From: Uranotaenia lowii | Taxonomy: Eukaryota > Arthropoda > Insecta > Diptera > Culicidae | Assembly (NCBI RefSeq): GCF_029784155.1 | Contig: NC_073692.1 | Location: 422,716,305-422,780,304, forward strand | Reading direction: 5' to 3' | Length of the DNA: 64,000 nt | Shown here: positions 43,669 through 55,735 of the stretch, one piece after another | Numbering within the stretch: position 1 is the first letter of the stretch | Layout of the letters: the number at the start of each line of letters is the position of its first letter | Made by a program: the position numbers and the translations under genes | Notes under the pieces: model-generated | What the model saw: only the letters and a program-made list of their open reading frames with translations | The model's database searches: none | Told to the model about the DNA's origin: nothing

Positions 43669-46600
43669 GGGTGATTTTTCAAATGTTGTCCACTTACTCT
43701 TTGTTGCACGGAATGACTTCAATTGTAAATATTCCAGCTGTTTTTCATCTTTTGCCCAAAAATTATACTGAATTATGTTAATTGGAATGTTTACTGAAAA
43801 ATGAGGTTTTTCACGATATTTTGAACTGTAATATATGCATCTAACGGCAGTTTTAATTTTTCTTTATTTCGCGTGGTTTTTGTGCTTATTGTTAAACAAA
43901 ACTTAAGATTCTTTCTACGGCAAATAAGGTTTTACGTCAGAAAAAAACGTTTTTCGTATCGGTTTTCTTCACGAAACGATTGATGGACAATTTTAACACC
44001 ATGATTTTGGAAAAAAAAGATCCATACACAACCAGAAAAAATATCGGATAGTGCAACATTTGGTCTGCTCAATCTCCTCCTGCCCCATCGTTATACATAA
44101 GTCCCCTGCAAAATTTGTTTCGGTTGTTTTTACCACCAAAAAAGCAATAATTTTTTTTTTTGAAAATTTTTCCAATAGAGTCAATTAATTCGTCCTAAAT
44201 TACTTCGTGCAATGTGTTTTGATTCGTACGGGAAATGAAAATTCGCATTCAAAAATCACCAGTGATGTATGAAGAGCTAAAAAATTTTAATGTTTTGGAT
44301 TTTTGAAATATTTTTTGTTCTTGCAAAACATGTCGTGTGAACAAAAATCAATAATTATTTGTACCGCAGAAATGATATTCGATGTCATACTAAAAATTAA
44401 AAAAAAATAAAATTTTATTGTTTTGATTACTAATTTGAAAGCTGATTAACCGTTATATGAAAATAAAAAATCGCAATTAACTGATTAACATAACCAATGA
44501 GTTTGTTGGTTTTTATTACTTTCGCATAAACATGCCATGAAATTATTGAAAGCTCCAGCAAGCAAAGCCAGCAACTTTTCAATACTTTTCAATGAATTCC
44601 TATTTTTGATTTTAAAATTCGTGAAATAGTTTACTTCTTCTCATGTTGGCAAAAGATGAAGGCTAAGAATAGGTTAAATCAATATCTTATCAAAGACAAA
44701 CTTCATTTCAAGCTTATTTGAATTTCCTGGATAATTTCTTTTGCAAAAATGTCTCCCTCCATACAAATTTCCATACAAAATTAAATACGTTGATTGATTA
44801 AATGCAATTGAGAAAAAAAACTCGGATTGTCTTTCAAAGCGTAGTTCATTAAGAAATGGGACAGTTACAAATACATACGTATATCTCAAAAACCGTTCGT
44901 TTGATCTGAATACTTACTATGAAGAAAATGAAGGTAATCTTATGAAAACTAATGAAAAAATTAAAAAAAATTATATATCGTTTTTTTTGTTAGAAACAAT
45001 TCTATTTTATTCTTGGTACCTCCCATCGGCCGGCACACACTTTTTTCAGGCATGACATTGATCAGTTATTCAAACTTATACTTCGTCTAATCTGTATTCT
45101 AGGTGACTGCATCCTCCTCCTTCATTTTCTGCTATTTTTCGGTCCAATACATCTCTTTTAAAAGAAACTGAGAGCAATTTAGTGGAAATGGCATTTTCAA
45201 AATTAACAAATTTGATTATTTTTGAGCCACTTCTTTGAGCGTTTTCAATAAAATTTCTGCTTGCAAAATCTGACAAGAACGAAGTAGAACCATCATGAAA
45301 TTGAACTGAAAGTATAATCGGTTAGTATAGATCGTAGGCTGCGAAGGGTATCTACATACATGATTTCTCTTTTTAGGCTTTTAAAAACAGCGAAAACCAA
45401 AGTTTTAGTTTTGAAAATTGTTGTTTTTTTTTCTACAGGTGCAGAATTTTAGCAAATCATTATATTTCATACAAAATAACCAGCAAATACGTTCTTTAAT
45501 AGTCTCGGATTCTTGCCACAAGCAGACATGGTATAGGATTCAAACGCAGAAATTTTATTAAAATAGGGTATTTCATAAGTTTTGTCGTTCATCAGAAATC
45601 ATCTGTCTCATAGCCTTGTTACCGGCTATTCAGCTTACGAGCTCTGGAACTCGCAAAAAAAATTTTAGTCTGAGATAAGGTTTCAATGACTCATTACTAG
45701 GCAACACTTTCAGCTTATCGGAGAAATATTTTTTGGAATTTTCAGCAATCCACTTTTAATTTTTCACTTATTGAAAATTAAAGATGCTGGAATGAGACTT
45801 GACTTCCTTGATGGCCCTTAACCGTAGTTGCCGATCATGAGCTTCACTACAATGCTTGATTTGAACTTTGTGGACATTTTTGAAAGTGTTTGCATTCTTT
45901 TCCACCACTCACACACAGTAATTCTTTGAATAATCAACGGTTTTAGCAGCTATTAATTTGATAATGCTGGGTTTTGAAGGAAACTGTCTAAATTTTTATT
46001 TCGTTTCTTGTATCGTAAAAATTTCAAAATATTTCAATTTTAAATTTTGAAAAAATAGATCAGATAGTTTTTTTTACAGTCAACTAAATGCTGTCAAAAT
46101 TTTGAATGTCAAATTACTCGTTAACGAGCTATTAGCAAAATAAAGTGTCCCATTTCTAAAAGAACTAAGCTTCAATATGAATATGATAAGTGGATATTTA
46201 TGTTTAACTATTAATTTTAGTAATTTCTGTCCTCCAACTAACCGTTTTACACTCAGAATTTCCATATTTTATGCACTGAATGTTGATTTTCAATAATTCA
46301 TCCTTTATTCAAAGACACCGCATATTGCCATAAACAATTTTTTTAAGTAACAAACATAAATTATGGAGATTGATCTTTTAATTAAAATTGACATTTTAAG
46401 ATATTAAACTCAATGAAAAACATATCTATGTATTAAAAGTCGGGCAACTTGCAATGTTTGAAATATGTCAGAGTCACTTACACTGCTTTGGCTTTGAGGA
46501 ACCACTTTTTACGCAGATTTATTTTAAAATCCCTTATCCCGACCATTCACTCGACATTTTATGCAAAGAATCTAAAGATTGTTCTAGAAAACCCTGTTTA

Positions 46601-47893
46601 CCAAATTTCTAGATGACAAATCTTAAAGAACTGTATTTCATGTCAACAGCGGACCGCTTGCTTTTGGTATTGATATTGTCAAAATATTGTTCAGTGAGAA
46701 AACTTTGACCATAAGTCCAAAAAAAAATCGAAGTCGAAGGTTGCAAGACCCGAAATATTACTTATGATGTGCAATTTTCTCATAAATTCAAATCTGCAGT
46801 CGAGTTAGACCGAAGACATTTTAGCGAAGCTTTACTTGGCCCTCATTATCTAAAAAAATAAACAGTCATAACTTCGTGAAACTTAAAATGATCAATACAG
46901 TTTTTCAGCCGAAAAATTGTTGTGAAAGATTTCAATGTGAAGTTAATGTTTCTTGAAGATTGCCACTTTAATGAAAAAGGTATTCAAAATTAATTAACTT
47001 TTTGAAAAGATATATTCAATAAATCAGACGAACGATCTGAAACTTTGGGCGTGGTTGAGTTTGTTTTAAGCTTTAAATTGATATTCATTATGTATAAATC
47101 GATCGCCTTCCAAGTGAGTTCTAAAGCAATTATTTTATAAAATCAAATCTTCTTCATAGGAACAAAGGGGGACAAACAGATCGCACCCTTTTATCATTTT
47201 CACCTATAAATAGGCATTTAAAAAAAATAAATACCTTTCAGTTTATCTATGGAATTTCAATAACACATCATTTTATCTTAGTAGTACACAAAGAGAAAAA
47301 GCTCAATACTGGGCAAATAAGGTCAAATAACACTTCACTCAGATGGCTCGGTTAAATTCAGCGGCACGCTTGAGTTTCTGAGGTAATTCCACACGTGAAA
47401 AATGTTATTCCAGACTCTCAAACCTGCGGCTTCGTGTTTTTTTCTTTCGATTTTGGGTCCGAATTTTCCCATTGTGCATTGGACGGTTTATATGAAAGAC
47501 CCTCCTTAGAAGGGGCCGTCTCCAAATTGCATTTTATTGGAACTTGAAGCTCAGAATAAGCTTCCGTATCAAATATCAGCCTCTTTGCCCACATGGTGGC
47601 TGAGCCTTAAGAAGATTTTCAAAATGATCAACCATTGGAAAAAATCGATCAACATTAGGCACGACATAAAATTTGCCAATACCACTATTGGGCACAGACA
47701 AGCTGTTTTAAATGATTTTTTTAAATTTTTATGTCTCTTTTTTTAACTTTTGAACTTTTAGATCGTGTTGACCAATCCTGTATGAGTGCAATCGACAAAA
47801 AAATCGAGTGAATTCGGTTGAAATGACTAAAATACAGCATAAAAACCAAAATCATGTGCTCAGCTGTGCAACGATTGGCAAATCACCCTATTG
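43669..47893. mobile_element. Possible TIR element enclosing another TIR element
   Basis: Left AATAGGGTGATTTTTCAAAT and right, as complement, CAATAGGGTGATTTGCCAAT share TAGGGTGATTT and a nearby GTTG. The 4.2-kb span contains the inner TIR element at 44849-46159 and otherwise AT-rich DNA. No transposase frame was recognised. The outer pairing rests on about 20 imperfect bases, so this could be two unrelated MITE ends. Confidence 0.35.
44849..46159 (-). mobile_element. TIR element, about 1.3 kb, decayed
   Basis: The ends pair as TTAAGAAATGGGACAGTT (44849-44866) and, in complement, TTAGAAATGGGACACTTT (ending 46159). The 1.3-kb length is typical of Tc1/mariner elements. A segment at 45767-45960 recurs at 53937-54119, followed in both places by the same AAGTGTCCCATTTCTAA end, which defines a repeat family. 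Minus-strand translations near 45780-45900 look like broken coding sequence, but I cannot name a transposase motif. The 66-codon minus frame at 45076-45276 has no recognised domain. Confidence 0.5.
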
Positions 47894-50800
47894 TTTGAAT
47901 TTCACTAGTTTATAACTTTTAAACCTTTTCAATTCTGGATGCATAAGATATTTATATAAGATTTTAATAACAACGCAAAGGCTTCCACAAATCCGCCCCA
48001 GGCAGGTGCAGTAAAGGACACAAAGAAGAATTTCAATTGCTAACATCCACCCGGATGGCTCTTTAGTACCCTAAGATACCGAATGCAAATCCCTGCTCCT
48101 CACAAATGCTAATGGTTCCCGCGAATCGGGATAATCCTTTCCGAAATGATCCCCATTCTGAGTCTCTGTCAGGCAACAAAGTATAAGTAGCTGGAACCTA
48201 TCTCAACCCCAAATTCCTTGCTATTACAACATACCGAAAAGCGATCCGTCCTGCGTCATTGAAATTGTCAAAATCCTCCCCGGGGCTGTTGAACGGGCCG
48301 TAACAATTCAGCTTCACGCACACTCACACACAACGACCCGAATTTTATTGTTCGTGATGGACAAAGCTACAACATATTTGCACAATTACCTTTTGTGAGC
48401 GGAAGGATACATTCGAGAAAAGCGGCAGGCTTCGTTTTCGCTTTCCTGCCACCAATCCTGGCACCAATAGATCCTTTCGCTCGGCATATGGATGGTGAAG
48501 AACCAACACGTGGCCAGGTCAGGCAACTGGTGCGGCAGTGAGGATGGTTGCTGGAATTTGAGTCATTGAACGGAGCTTACGGACGTATCTCGGTCACCGG
48601 GATTCAGGACCCAAAGTATAATAGGATTAGGCCCTAAAAAGACTCGATGTTGGAGAAAAATGCAAAATATTTCAATCCCCGTGCGCTGTCAGCCAACAAA
48701 GAATTGATGCAAACAAATCCTGATCATTCCAATAGCCGGGGCTTGGGCCACGAGCGACGGGATGGAAACCTAATTCCTTGTTATTATCCTTGGCTGATAC
48801 ACCTAAAATGAAGAGGATTTGTTTATTTTGGTTTCTGCTGGACAATAAGGAGCTGATCATAAGTTACCAATAAAATCTGGTGTGTTGAAGGTACAAATAT
48901 ACGAGAGCTATCCAAATTTGATCTGAAAGCAATTTTTTTTTATATTTGAGTGTATTCAAAATCAACAGAACAAACACGCACACACCAAACGATTTGGTCC
49001 TGGCTTCATTCAAACGGCATGATTTGAACGTGACAATAAAGGATCACAGCAGGAAAAGATAGCAACTAAATATCACCGTTCCATCTTCATTATCTCCTAT
49101 TTGTATCGGTTCGGGTTCAGGTAGTTTGGTTAAATATCTGGACTCACGGTGAATGGATGGTCCGGCGTGGCAGAATCCCGTTCCGTAATCCTAATGATAA
49201 TTGACCAATTATGTAAATTCACGGTGCCCGACAGCAGCTTCAGAGATCCTGTTCGTTGCACGAATTGTTTCTGCACTCGATTGCTTTATTTTACTCGTTT
49301 TGTGTAGAACCAACAGGTTAGTTGACAGGTTTTGTTCAGAATACCTGGATTAAGCTAGAACAAACAGGTAAAAGTTCAGTATGGAAAACGCCAAATGGTT
49401 TTCCGAATGTCAATTATAATGATAATCCTTGTTGAATTCATGGAAACACCACTGTAAACAACAATTCTCTTTTCTTGTTTTAAGGAGTTTTTTCGGAAAA
49501 AATGCAACACTTTGTTTTGTGAATAAATTTTGAATGCACTGATGGAAATGAATGGAATTTCCAGGGAAGCTACCTAGGGAAGCTCCAAAGTTTGGTGACA
49601 ATCTGTAAATAGGTTTTTGAGGAAGCGTTCAAAACTAAAGTTCATTGACAAATTTTTTGGGCAGTATCTAGAAAAATCAAGAGTTTCCATTGAGAGACCC
49701 AGTACAGCAGGAATTCTACTATTCGACCAAAGTTCACATGGTTATCATTAAAGAAGCCCTAGAGGATCCCATAGTGAGCCAAAATTTGGATAAAAGTGAA
49801 GATGATTAGTTCCATGAAATTAGAGGAATGTGAGAGGTTTTTTCATGCTCAATCCGAAAAAATCGATAGAGGGAGATTTAAAAAAATAAATTCAGACTGG
49901 TTTGTCTAGCTGACTTATAAACAGGCCTGACTTTATCACATTTCTTCCTGCCCACCGGTAAAATAAACATAATATGATGGTCAAATAGTGCGCAAAATAT
50001 TTGTACTGCTAGTGGGGAGATATTTTGGAATATTTCGTAATGGACATCAAAACGAACTCTTTAGCGGTCACCTGGCAAGTCTCCAACCAGAAAGTTTTCG
50101 TTGACAAGTCTCGACTGTATTTCCCGGATATAAACAAGGAGAAAAAAAAATGAAAAATTTAATGTCTAGCACTTCATGACGCTAACGATCTGTTTGCAAT
50201 TAATTCAGTGTTTCATTGCGACTGATACGATGATTAGCTAAAAATACTATGAAGGTCCCACAAAGTTTATGCTGTGTTTAAGTTGGATCTAGAACTTTTC
50301 ACTACGCAAATACTGTGGTGGAGTTATAAAAAGTTCAAATACATATACTGTTTTTGTGTCGAAGGAAGACAATCGGCTAAATTTGTTTTAACTTTGACAA
50401 ATTCAAAATTTAGAATTTTTTTGAAGGTCCAGTTTCAGGAAACAGAAAACGTAATAAAAAAAAACCTCGATTTCGAAAAAGGATGGTTAATAGTATGCAT
50501 TATAGATGGCGCACGTGTTGTCCAAATATTAAAGTCGAAAAACTTTTTCATTGGACGCTACCTCAAAAGCCACTTTACAAAATTTCACAAAAATTTGCAC
50601 ATATAGACATTACGTTACCATATACCTTCGCTTAAAATTTCATCAACTTATACACATGCATTCAAAAGTTATTCATTAAAAAAAAGTGTTGCATTTTTTT
50701 CGAATAGATTTTTCATGAGAATTTAAGTCAGGTAATAGTTTACATCAAGACTTGTTTAATTTTAAAAATAGGTTTTACGCTTATATTTCGAATTTATTTA

Positions 50801-51030
50801 TCATAACTCTGAATTGAAAGTATAAAGAAAAAAAATTACAAAAATTAAAATCATAAAATATATAATGTTGTTTTTGTTAAATTTTAAAGAGAAGAGCCAA
50901 AAACTTTTCAAACCTTCGAGTAATTTGGAATGAAAAAATGAATGTCACCTTTTATTAAATTTTGAAAAGTTATTCATTTGCTTGAAAAAAATCAGTGTTT
51001 CTACAATTGTAGATTTTTTTTTTGCTCTTA
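47894..51030. other. Unassigned DNA including a mid-GC block
   Basis: The stretch 47990-49400 is complex, mid-GC and free of visible repeats. From 49600 onward the DNA is AT-rich again. Frames such as 50274-50606 (110 codons) begin at a TTG-type start and lack motifs. No gene supported. Confidence 0.3.
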
Positions 51031-51228
51031 TCGACTTTTTTCGGCGAGTTGAAATATCAAAAAACCAAAATTTACCAGTTGTCCAGACGTTTCGAGCTAC
51101 TATGGCATTCGCTCCTCTTCAGTGGACAAAATTACTGGCCATCGTCTATACTACTTTAGTTTGGTCCAAAATCTGAACAACTGGTAAGTTTTGGTTTTCG
51201 ATATTAAAACTCGCCTAAAAAAAGTCGA
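51031..51228. mobile_element. Fold-back element, 198 bp, hammerhead-like motif on minus strand
   Basis: The left arm 51031-51087 and the right arm 51172-51228 are inverted repeats of about 57 bases (landmarks TCGACTTTTTT, GGCGAGTT, CCAAAA, TACCAGTTGT). Inside, the minus strand reads CTGAAGA (51122-51116), then arms GAGC (51114-51111) and GCTC (51097-51094) around a loop, then GAAA (51093-51090). That order equals a hammerhead ribozyme core (CUGANGA, helix II, GAAA). Cleavage-site pairing is not evident. Confidence 0.55.
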
Positions 51229-51839
51229 TTTAATCTGAGAGCTATCATTAGCGGCGATAAATCCAAATACAATTGCATATTTTTATGTTTCTGGTTAGAA
51301 GCCAATAAATAATTATCGACGTTTTCAGCGAATGACACTTAATCCACTTAATTTACGTTCTTTCTTAGCGACCAGTTCATCGTTGTACTTTTCTTGTTCA
51401 CTTTACAATAGGGGTGTGAAATTGCAACTAATTTTCTAATACCAAAACGGATGGAGATTTTATTTGAATGACGATTGATATATATATATTTTTTTAATAA
51501 TATTTCGGAGCGTGAAATTAGTTTTCAATATATGGAGCACTAGCTGATTTTAGGCCATGCTCGGCTTCAAATAAACTATAGATCAACATGTGTCGTTTGA
51601 CCTTTCAAAATTTTGAAAGCTTTTATTCATCAATATTACAATATTGGCTTTGTTTGGCCATCAAGGCGTTGAAAGTTTTGCAAGTCTTTTTAAAGTCATG
51701 ATTGGAATAAGGTCTTAAAGGTCTTATCATTTTCACATTATTGAAAAACTAAAGGTTATGAGGTTTTGTGTAGTGCTATATTGTGATGCCTACCGAAATG
51801 AGCTGATAATAATACTATTACATGAGAATGCAACATTGC

Positions 51840-52065
51840 CATCGACTAACCCCTCGCATTACATACAATCATCCCCTCGTCATCCTCGCCTTCCATCTCA
51901 TCCACACCCAGTCTCGCGCCCCCCCACTCAAGAGGCAAGCGCGCGTCCTGCATCGCACCACAAGACGAGTCGCAGCATCGGATCACATGGCCAGGTAGGA
52001 ACCATCGGGTTGACCGGAAACAGTTCACTTGTCCTTAGCCGGACGCACAGGTTTGCTTATAGCAA
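51840..52065. other. GC-rich island in AT-rich DNA
   Basis: About 225 bases rich in C and pyrimidine runs, with an internal CCAG|GTAGGA that could be a donor site. The 103-codon plus frame across it is proline-, serine- and histidine-rich and has no recognised domain. It may be a fragment of an exon or of an unidentified retroelement LTR. Confidence 0.25.
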
Positions 52066-53936
52066 TTAAAAACGCTTATTCATTTAATCTCGAAAAACAT
52101 TTTAAGCCTTCATTTTTTAACAGATTTGCAACAGAGTTTTTTTTTATCTTCGAATAATAACAATGTTTTTTTTTTATATTTCCTAAGTGTTATGTGATGT
52201 AACCCAGTACCTTTAGCTTATGAACATATGCGGAAGTCCTCTTTTGAATATTATTCCACTTTTCAAGTTTGATTATCTTCCCGTAGATAATAATATTTAA
52301 TTTTTAATTACTTAAAAATTTCTAGAAAAAAATCCGCTAAAACCTTGATGAAGACTTACTCTGCAACATGCAACAACTGTTATGTCATCAAAGAACCACT
52401 CAACAGAAATCACCCATTTTATATTGTTATGAAAAATGTGTTTTTTGAGTTCTATTTCTATTTTTCTATTTGGTGACACAACTATCCCATTAATTATCGT
52501 GCAGATGAAATGAGAAAATCCTTAGAAATCATTCATTTGAAATCGCAGAACTAAACGGTTCTAGTTTTCCCATAATTGTTTGGTGGAACTGACGACACTA
52601 ATGAACAACAATAACTTAGAAGTTATAAATAAGCCAATGAAATTGAATGGTACTGTTGAGGTTATTTCGGACGTTCGTTTAGCAGCAACGTTTTATGATT
52701 GGCATAGCTAAAGGTAAATTAATCAATTTATTATTCGAGGTTTACATTTCGATTTTAGTTGTGCACTTACATTGTATAATCTCCAAATTGAACCTCAATT
52801 AGAAGGTAATCATAACCGTTAAGTAGTTCGATGGAACTCTAGATGATGATATAATTTTAAGTTTAGATAATAGTAATTTGTGGATTACAGGAATTTTCAT
52901 ATTGGATAAGCACCTACATTGTGTGATCTCCAAATTTATGAAATCCACGATACGGTTAATTATATCCGTTATAATACTCGATGGAATTCTAGAAATAATC
53001 ATTTTTTATCTTAGAGAACTGCTATTCAAATTTCTTATACTCACGATCTAAATTATGATACAAAACTATGTGATTGTATATAATTTTAACTCGGAAATTC
53101 CTAACTGATTGAACAGGTGAATGACGATGCACTTTCTTGCTAATATTCAACGACTTAGTCTGTCTTCTCAACTGTCACGACGATCGCTGTTTTGCCATTG
53201 GTGTCTGATCCACAATTTGGTAGGGGCAGGGGAGCGACCAAAGAAACAGGTACAAAACCAAAAATCTCAGGTTTAATTACTAAAAAAATTCATGCGTTGA
53301 ATTTGGTTGTGAGTTTTTCCATATAACTCACGTTAAATTGTGGAATCATCCGTTTTAATTTCTACACGGCTATCAAAGCGTTGAAATCGCTGTCTTCAAA
53401 TTATAACTCTGAGTTTAATTTTTTTTTATCTTCCTATGAGGAATTCTAAAAATAGGGAAATAGTTGATTTCTCAAAGCTGGAACATTAGTTTTCAGTGCT
53501 CTGTACAAAAAGCTTCTCAACTAAAGAAGCCAATTCATTATGAAGATTATTTATTGCATTTATACTTCACACACTGTATATTCTTGAAGACTCCCAACGC
53601 CCCCAACAGTGGAAGGGACCACTTTGAAAACCTAGCCGATCCGTCCGCAGGGTCGCTTTATATGTATTTTTTCTAAAAGAATCAGATGACAATTCTTTAT
53701 GTTTACTTTAGTTTCTTTAGTTAAAAAATATATATTTTCTTTTCATGAAAGTTTTCGAAGATGATATGAATAGTATGAATTGAACAACCAATTTTTTATT
53801 TTCTATTTTAACTATTTTCAGCGATGGTTTTGCATATGTGCTCAGAAAGGACAAGAAAATTGGGAAACTTACTCAGGATATTATTGTCTATCAGTATTCA
53901 GTTCTGTATGATGAACTAGAGAAACTTTAAGCTTAT
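52066..53936. other. Unassigned AT-rich DNA with a diverged duplication
   Basis: Two related segments at about 52762-52845 and 52905-52995 share the words 'CACxTACATTGT', 'ATCTCCAAATT', 'CGATGGAAxTCTAGA'. They are a diverged tandem duplication. No gene supported. Confidence 0.35.
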
Positions 53937-54622
53937 CGAAAAATTTTGGCATGAGCCTTGACTTTCCTGATGATCCTCAACCGTAGTTGCCGATCATGTG
54001 CTACACTCCAACGCATGATACGAACTTTGTGGACATTTTTCTTAGTGTTTGCATAATTTACCACCACTCAAGCACAGACATTCTTTGAATAATCAACGGG
54101 TTTGCCAGCTATCGATTTGAAAAAAAAAGAAAGGATTTTGATGGATTGTGTGTAAAATATTGCATCGCAAATATCTCAAAAACGCATTTAATTAAAAAAA
54201 AGTAAGCCCGGCAACAAAGTGCTGTTAATAATTAGTATAGTTTTGAAAAAAAAGGTTGGTTTTCAGTCATATTATTTTAAAAAAAACAGCGTTTTGCAAT
54301 TTCATCCGACGTTTCGGCCTAATTTACTTCAGGGTTTAACTGTAACATTTCACATGCAGTATACAAAGCAGATTATGCTTTGACATGAAATAGCCTTTTT
54401 TTTACATTCACAAATTACAGTACAACCCTGAAGAAGGCGAAAAAAATTACGCCGAAACGTTGGACGAAACAGTAAAACACTGTTTTTCTTAAATAATTTG
54501 ACTGAAAGCCAAACATTTTTTCAAAATTAACAAATAACAGTCTTAAAGTTTTATCAAAATTTTGTATGTCCGATAACTAGGAAATGGAATATTAGCAAAA
54601 GAAAGTGTCCCATTTCTAAGGC
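53937..54622 (-). mobile_element. Second copy of the 1.3-kb TIR element, partial, with a nested insertion
   Basis: 53937-54119 matches 45767-45960 (landmarks CCGTAGTTGCCGATCATG, CTTTGAATAATCAACGG). The terminal AAGTGTCCCATTTCTAA at about 54606-54622 matches the end of the other copy. Between them lies the fold-back element at 54241-54536. The other end of the element is missing. Confidence 0.55.
54241..54536. mobile_element. Fold-back element, 296 bp, with hammerhead-like motifs
   Basis: The arms, about 54241-54336 and 54423-54536, are inverted repeats with small gaps (TTTTGAAAAAA, TTTCAGTCA, ACGTTTCGGC, CTTCAGGGTT). On the plus strand the right arm reads CTGAAGA (54428-54434), GGCG (54436-54439), a loop, CGCC (54450-54453), GAAA (54454-54457). 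The left arm carries a changed version on the minus strand (CTGAAGT). The base expected to pair with the A after GAA is not U, so self-cleavage is doubtful. Confidence 0.6.
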
Positions 54623-55276
54623 TTTGAGTTATGATCAAAAGTGATTTTTCACAAATTAGGATGAACAATTTTTTTTTTGTAAATAACTCAAATTAAGAAC
54701 TAGGGAAGTGGTGGTTGGTCGCCTACAATAAGTCATAGGTATAAACTACCTCCACGACCTCTGTGCAAATTGGAAAAAAAATGAATTTTGTTTTGTAGCG
54801 TTTTCTCCGTGAAGTATGAATTGGGGCGGGTGTTAGAACTAAAAATATGACTTTACATAAAAGAAAAATACATTTCTTCAACATTAGATGAGATTCGATC
54901 CTGATTGACGAGTAACAGTTGCTATCTGCGATATTATTTCAGCTTCGAGCTCAAAAGGAAATCGAGATGATTTTTTTCACTAAGCAAGGCCAAGAAAAGC
55001 AAATGTGTATGAAAAGATTTTTCAAGACAAAAAATTTCTGCCAAGTGTACCGCCTTTCTAGGTTTTTTCATTAAAAAAAATTAAGTTCTATAATTACGGA
55101 TAAAAGAATAATAATATTTAAATCCGACGTGATAAAACAGGAAGAACAGGACCGGTTTCATAACTCAGAAGCTATTATAGAATCGAATTCCATTGAGTTG
55201 TATTGGACAGATTAAACTGAAGAAATGAATCAAAAATTTAAAAAAATTGGTATAGTTGGTGGTTAAACAGGAGGTT
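54623..55276. other. Unassigned AT-rich DNA
   Basis: No gene or bounded repeat seen. Confidence 0.4.
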
Positions 55277-55735
55277 AAGGTTGCTAGAGTTTTTTTTCCA
55301 CACGTATCCGAGCCGGACAAATCTGACTATTTTATATAAAAACTTGACAAAATGCGATCATTCGATTCCAAAATTTTCGACCAAAAATCTAGCCAATATT
55401 GGTTTAATTTGGCCAAAACCAAAAAAAAAGACTAGAAAAGTTATTTTTTCATAAAAACTTATCAGCAGACATTCAATCGTGTTTTAGGCTGTTTAAAGGT
55501 GTTTTAGGTTTTTTAGGTATTTTAGAAATTATTTTTATCAAATTGCTCAAAATATTTCGTTTTGGACGCATAAATTTGTTTTTTGAATTTTGTTTTGGCA
55601 AATAAGGTGAATAAATCCAGGTCAAATTCGGGCTTTTCCCATTAAAATACAGCCAACCTAGTTGCATCGGACTTCTCCTAAATTTTTTATTCAATATCCG
55701 GGTAAAACCATATAAATCCTGGAAATATAGTCAAA
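55277..55735 (+). repeat. Dispersed repeat family 2, copy B
   Basis: Begins AAGGTTGCTAGAGTTTTTTT with CACACGTATCCGAGCCGGAC, and follows copy A (9003-9445) through CAGCCGATATT-like, 'GGACGCATAAATTTG' and 'GAATAAATCC' landmarks. It differs by many substitutions and indels. No coding capacity. Confidence 0.55.

Noticed and set aside
50274..50606. 110-codon plus frame
   Set aside because: Non-ATG start, lysine- and phenylalanine-rich as expected from AT-rich DNA, and no domain.
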